Shown one piece after another: positions 7,465-9,045 of a DNA stretch of 9,045 bases. Origin of the DNA: Bryobacteraceae bacterium (GTDB lineage Bacteria; Acidobacteriota; Terriglobia; Bryobacterales; Bryobacteraceae). The position numbers and the translations under genes are program-made. The notes under the pieces were generated by a model, which was not told the DNA's origin, searched no databases, and was given only the letters and a program-made list of their open reading frames with translations. Positions within the stretch are counted from its first letter, which is position 1, and each line of letters starts with the position of its first letter. Location of the stretch: the NCBI GenBank assembly GCA_947456995.1, contig CANGVB010000102.1, positions 1-9,045 of the forward strand, given 5' to 3'.

Positions 7465-7933
7465 GATTTGCCTCTTTCATTTGTTCCATCAGTTTGGTGC
7501 GGGCCCGCAGCAGCCGTACGCCCACCAGGCTTTCGGAGATGCCGTGAATCGCGGCCATCTCGCGGTAGCTGACCTCGTCGAGCGAGAGCAGGAGCAAGGA
7601 GCGGTCGAGTGGTGGAAAGGTCTGGATCACCTCATAGAGCTGATCCAGTTTTGGGTTAGTGCGGCTTGGAGTGGGTAGATTTACCGGCGGCGTCGATTGG
7701 TTTTGTCTGCGCCGCCAGGTCATGGCAGTGTTGTGAGAAACACGGTAAATGAAGGTGGTGGGTTGTGCTTCGCCCCGAAAAGCCGGAATCGACTTCCAGA
7801 CGGCGAGCAGAACTTCCTGCATCAGATCATTTCTATCGTCTCCTCGAGCGAAGGCGTTGACTGCATGATGCAGGATGGCCATGTGGGCGTTGGCCCACGA
7901 TTCAAAAACCGCGTTCTGTTCTTCTTTTGTCAC
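7451..7933 (-). CDS. RNA polymerase sigma factor, ECF type
   Basis: The product is 160 residues, typical of a minimal ECF (group IV) sigma factor. Region 2 spans about 14-78, with the core-binding/-10 stretch DLMQEVLLAVWKSIPAFRG and FIYRVSHNTAMTWRRRQ. After a short linker, region 4 (about 96-151) carries a helix-turn-helix with PPLDRSLLLLSLDEVSYREMA and GISESLVGVRLLRARTKL, which reads the -35 element. It should direct RNA polymerase to a small set of promoters, set by signals passed through its partner. The start is GTG 7933; an in-frame TAG lies two codons upstream, so the only alternative is the internal ATG at codon 18. No clear ribosome site is seen. The next gene on the strand overlaps it by 14 bases, and a palindrome lies just upstream. 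Confidence 0.93.
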   Translation of the reverse strand: MTKEEQNAVFESWANAHMAILHHAVNAFARGDDRNDLMQEVLLAVWKSIPAFRGEAQPTTFIYRVSHNTAMTWRRRQNQSTPPVNLPTPSRTNPKLDQLYEVIQTFPPLDRSLLLLSLDEVSYREMAAIHGISESLVGVRLLRARTKLMEQMKEANHGSR

Positions 7934-7941
7934 TGTCTAAA

Positions 7942-7954
7942 CCGTTAGTAACGG
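7942..7954. promoter_or_regulatory. Perfect 13-base palindrome before the sigma-factor gene, possible operator
   Basis: CCGTTA-G-TAACGG is a perfect inverted repeat with 6-base arms and one central base. It ends eight bases before the GTG start of the ECF sigma gene, in the 53-base gap (7934-7986) after the flavin-reductase gene. Its position suits a repressor site or a 5'-leader hairpin. I see no strong sigma-70 promoter and no clear ECF-type GGAAC -35 element here. The function is inferred from position. Confidence 0.4.
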
Positions 7955-7986
7955 CTCGACCCCGGATTCTTACACGCAGGCGAAAA

Positions 7987-8610
7987 TTAGAGTTTTGTGT
8001 TGCCACCCGGGCGGGTGAGATCGAAACGATGACGAGTGTCGCAGTAGCTTGTGCCACCCATGCGGCCGACAGCGTTTAGCATGGCGGGGTCTACTTTGAA
8101 GTTGTCTACCAGGCCTTCGGCAAAGTGGAAGCAGAGGACGTCTCCGAGGACAAGGATACCGCTGGTGGGGCGGTCTCCTAACGGGATGATCTGACGGACG
8201 CGGCATTCCATTTTGGCGAGCGCTTCTTTTACCATCGGTGCCTCGATCATCGTCGCTGGCTCTACGCTGACTCCGGCGAGCGCGAACTCGTCGACCTCCG
8301 GCGGGACGTCGGCAGCGGATTGATTCATCGCCTCGGCCAGATGTTCACTGACGATGTTGACGACGAAGACACCGCTCGATTCGAGGTTGCGGAAGGTGTC
8401 TTTTTTGTTGTCGCCTGCAGGCTTGCGTGAGGGAGCGAAGCAGACGACGGGTGGGTCTCCGGAGATGGCGTTGAAGAAGCTGTAGGGAGCGAGATTGTTG
8501 GTGCCGTCCTCGCTGACGGTTGAGACCCAGGCGATGGGTCTGGGTACGACCATGCCGATCATGAGCTTGTAGAGGTCTTTGGGGCTGGTGTCTTCCGATT
8601 TGATGATCAT
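7987..8610 (-). CDS. Flavin-reductase-like FMN-binding protein (DIM6/NTAB family)
   Basis: The product is 207 residues, normal for the flavin reductase-like split-barrel family (COG1853). These cytosolic dimers bind FMN and serve as flavin reductases or as oxygen/NAD(P)H-dependent enzymes. Visible hallmarks are VPRPIAWVSTVSEDGTNNL (22-40) leading into APYSFFNAIS (41-50), KKDTFRNLESSGVFVVNIV (69-87), ECRVRQIIPLGD, ILVLGDVLCFHF (152-163) and the C-terminal VGRMGGTSYCDT (181-192). The start is ATG 8610. It diverges from the ACP phosphodiesterase gene with a 38-base gap and runs in the same direction as the sigma factor, 53 bases upstream of it. A shared transcript is possible but not shown. No partner monooxygenase is in the window, so the physiological substrate is unknown. 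Confidence 0.9.
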   Translation of the reverse strand: MIIKSEDTSPKDLYKLMIGMVVPRPIAWVSTVSEDGTNNLAPYSFFNAISGDPPVVCFAPSRKPAGDNKKDTFRNLESSGVFVVNIVSEHLAEAMNQSAADVPPEVDEFALAGVSVEPATMIEAPMVKEALAKMECRVRQIIPLGDRPTSGILVLGDVLCFHFAEGLVDNFKVDPAMLNAVGRMGGTSYCDTRHRFDLTRPGGNTKL

Positions 8611-8648
8611 TGTGGTGCAGTCTTCAGGCTAACGCTAGATTGGAAGGA

Positions 8649-9045
8649 GTGAACTATTTAGGGCATTTGCTGGTGCTGCCGGATGCAGGCTTGATCACGC
8701 TCGGGAATCTGCTGGGAGATTTCTTCAAGGGGCGGGTGGAGGGGATTGAGCCGATGGACTTGCGTCTTGGTGTGACTTTGCACCGGGAGATTGATCGGTT
8801 TACCGATAGTCATCCGGTGGTGATGCGGAGTGTGGCGCGGCTGGGGCCGGAGCGGCGGCGCTTGGGTGGGGTGCTGGTGGATGTTTTCTATGATCACTTT
8901 CTCGCGCAGGGTGTGGATGTGGAGCAGTTGCGGGGCGGACTGATGGAGCATGTCGGAGGACTGCCGCCGGATTTGCAGGCGCTGCCGGACCGGATGATTA
9001 CCGGGCGCTGGCTGGGCAGCTATGCGACGGTTGAAGGAATTGGCA
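8649..9045 (+). CDS. acpH: ACP phosphodiesterase (AcpH family), N-terminal part
   Basis: The gene runs off the window after about 132 residues; the family is near 190-200. AcpH removes the 4'-phosphopantetheine arm from holo-acyl carrier protein, turning it back to apo-ACP (cytosol). Visible hallmarks are the starting NYLGHLLVLPD, LGNLLGDFFKGR (18-29, with Asp24), LRLGVTLHREIDRFTDSHP (38-56, with His45 and Asp49) and GVLVDVFYDHFLAQ (74-87, with Asp78, Asp82 and His83). These are the metal-site His/Asp residues expected of this HD-like fold. I chose GTG 8649 because the family begins with M-N-Y-L. AAGGAG directly abuts that GTG, too close to act normally, so TTG 8640 (three codons upstream) is an alternative start. 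Confidence 0.9.
   Translation, partial: MNYLGHLLVLPDAGLITLGNLLGDFFKGRVEGIEPMDLRLGVTLHREIDRFTDSHPVVMRSVARLGPERRRLGGVLVDVFYDHFLAQGVDVEQLRGGLMEHVGGLPPDLQALPDRMITGRWLGSYATVEGIG

Noticed and set aside
8658..8951. 97-codon minus-strand open frame at the right end
   Set aside because: It is antisense to the well-conserved ACP phosphodiesterase frame and has a His/Gln/Pro-rich translation.

Overview
The window is a tightly packed piece of a chromosome from a moderately GC-rich, Gram-negative-type bacterium. The best guess is an acidobacterium, perhaps of the Solibacter/Bryobacter group. That guess is inference: it rests on futalosine-pathway menaquinone genes, a COG3176/OlsF-like acyltransferase, secreted TPR and SH3-like proteins, and an ECF sigma factor followed by a small membrane protein. 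No marker gene fixes the taxon. There are no RNA genes, IS elements, phage genes or CRISPR arrays, and no gene-free stretch longer than about 55 bases.

Layout, left to right. Positions 1-776 (+) hold the C-terminal part of a GNAT-type acyltransferase related to ornithine-lipid synthases. Its tail overlaps, on the opposite strand, the end of a two-gene menaquinone unit on the minus strand: a UbiA-type prenyltransferase (mqnP-like, 1786-2685) followed by aminofutalosine synthase (mqnE, 675-1793), joined by an 8-base start/stop overlap. Only 27 bases separate the prenyltransferase start from the divergent plus-strand run at 2713-6871. That run has five genes with gaps of 4, 14, 40 and 9 bases: a DUF192 lipoprotein, LarB (first enzyme of the nickel-pincer cofactor pathway), a secreted TPR protein, a secreted protein with a helical N-terminal half and a Cys-rich SH3-like C-terminal half, and a divergent member of the dihydrodipicolinate synthase (DapA) aldolase family.

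The run ends convergently, with a 10-base overlap, on a minus-strand pair: an ECF sigma factor (7451-7933) and an overlapping four-helix membrane protein (6862-7464) that is a candidate regulator of it. Upstream of the sigma factor is a perfect 6+1+6 palindrome. Next is a minus-strand flavin-reductase-like FMN protein (7987-8610). Diverging from it is the start of an ACP phosphodiesterase (8649 to the window end, truncated).

The known functions are membrane-related (quinone, acyl lipid, ACP turnover) or cofactor-related (LarB, flavin). The least explained parts are the TPR/SH3/DapA-like section of the plus-strand run, the antisense overlap at 675-776, and the palindrome and hairpins at 6966-6997 and 7942-7954. 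I do not see a clearly new defence or mobile system here.
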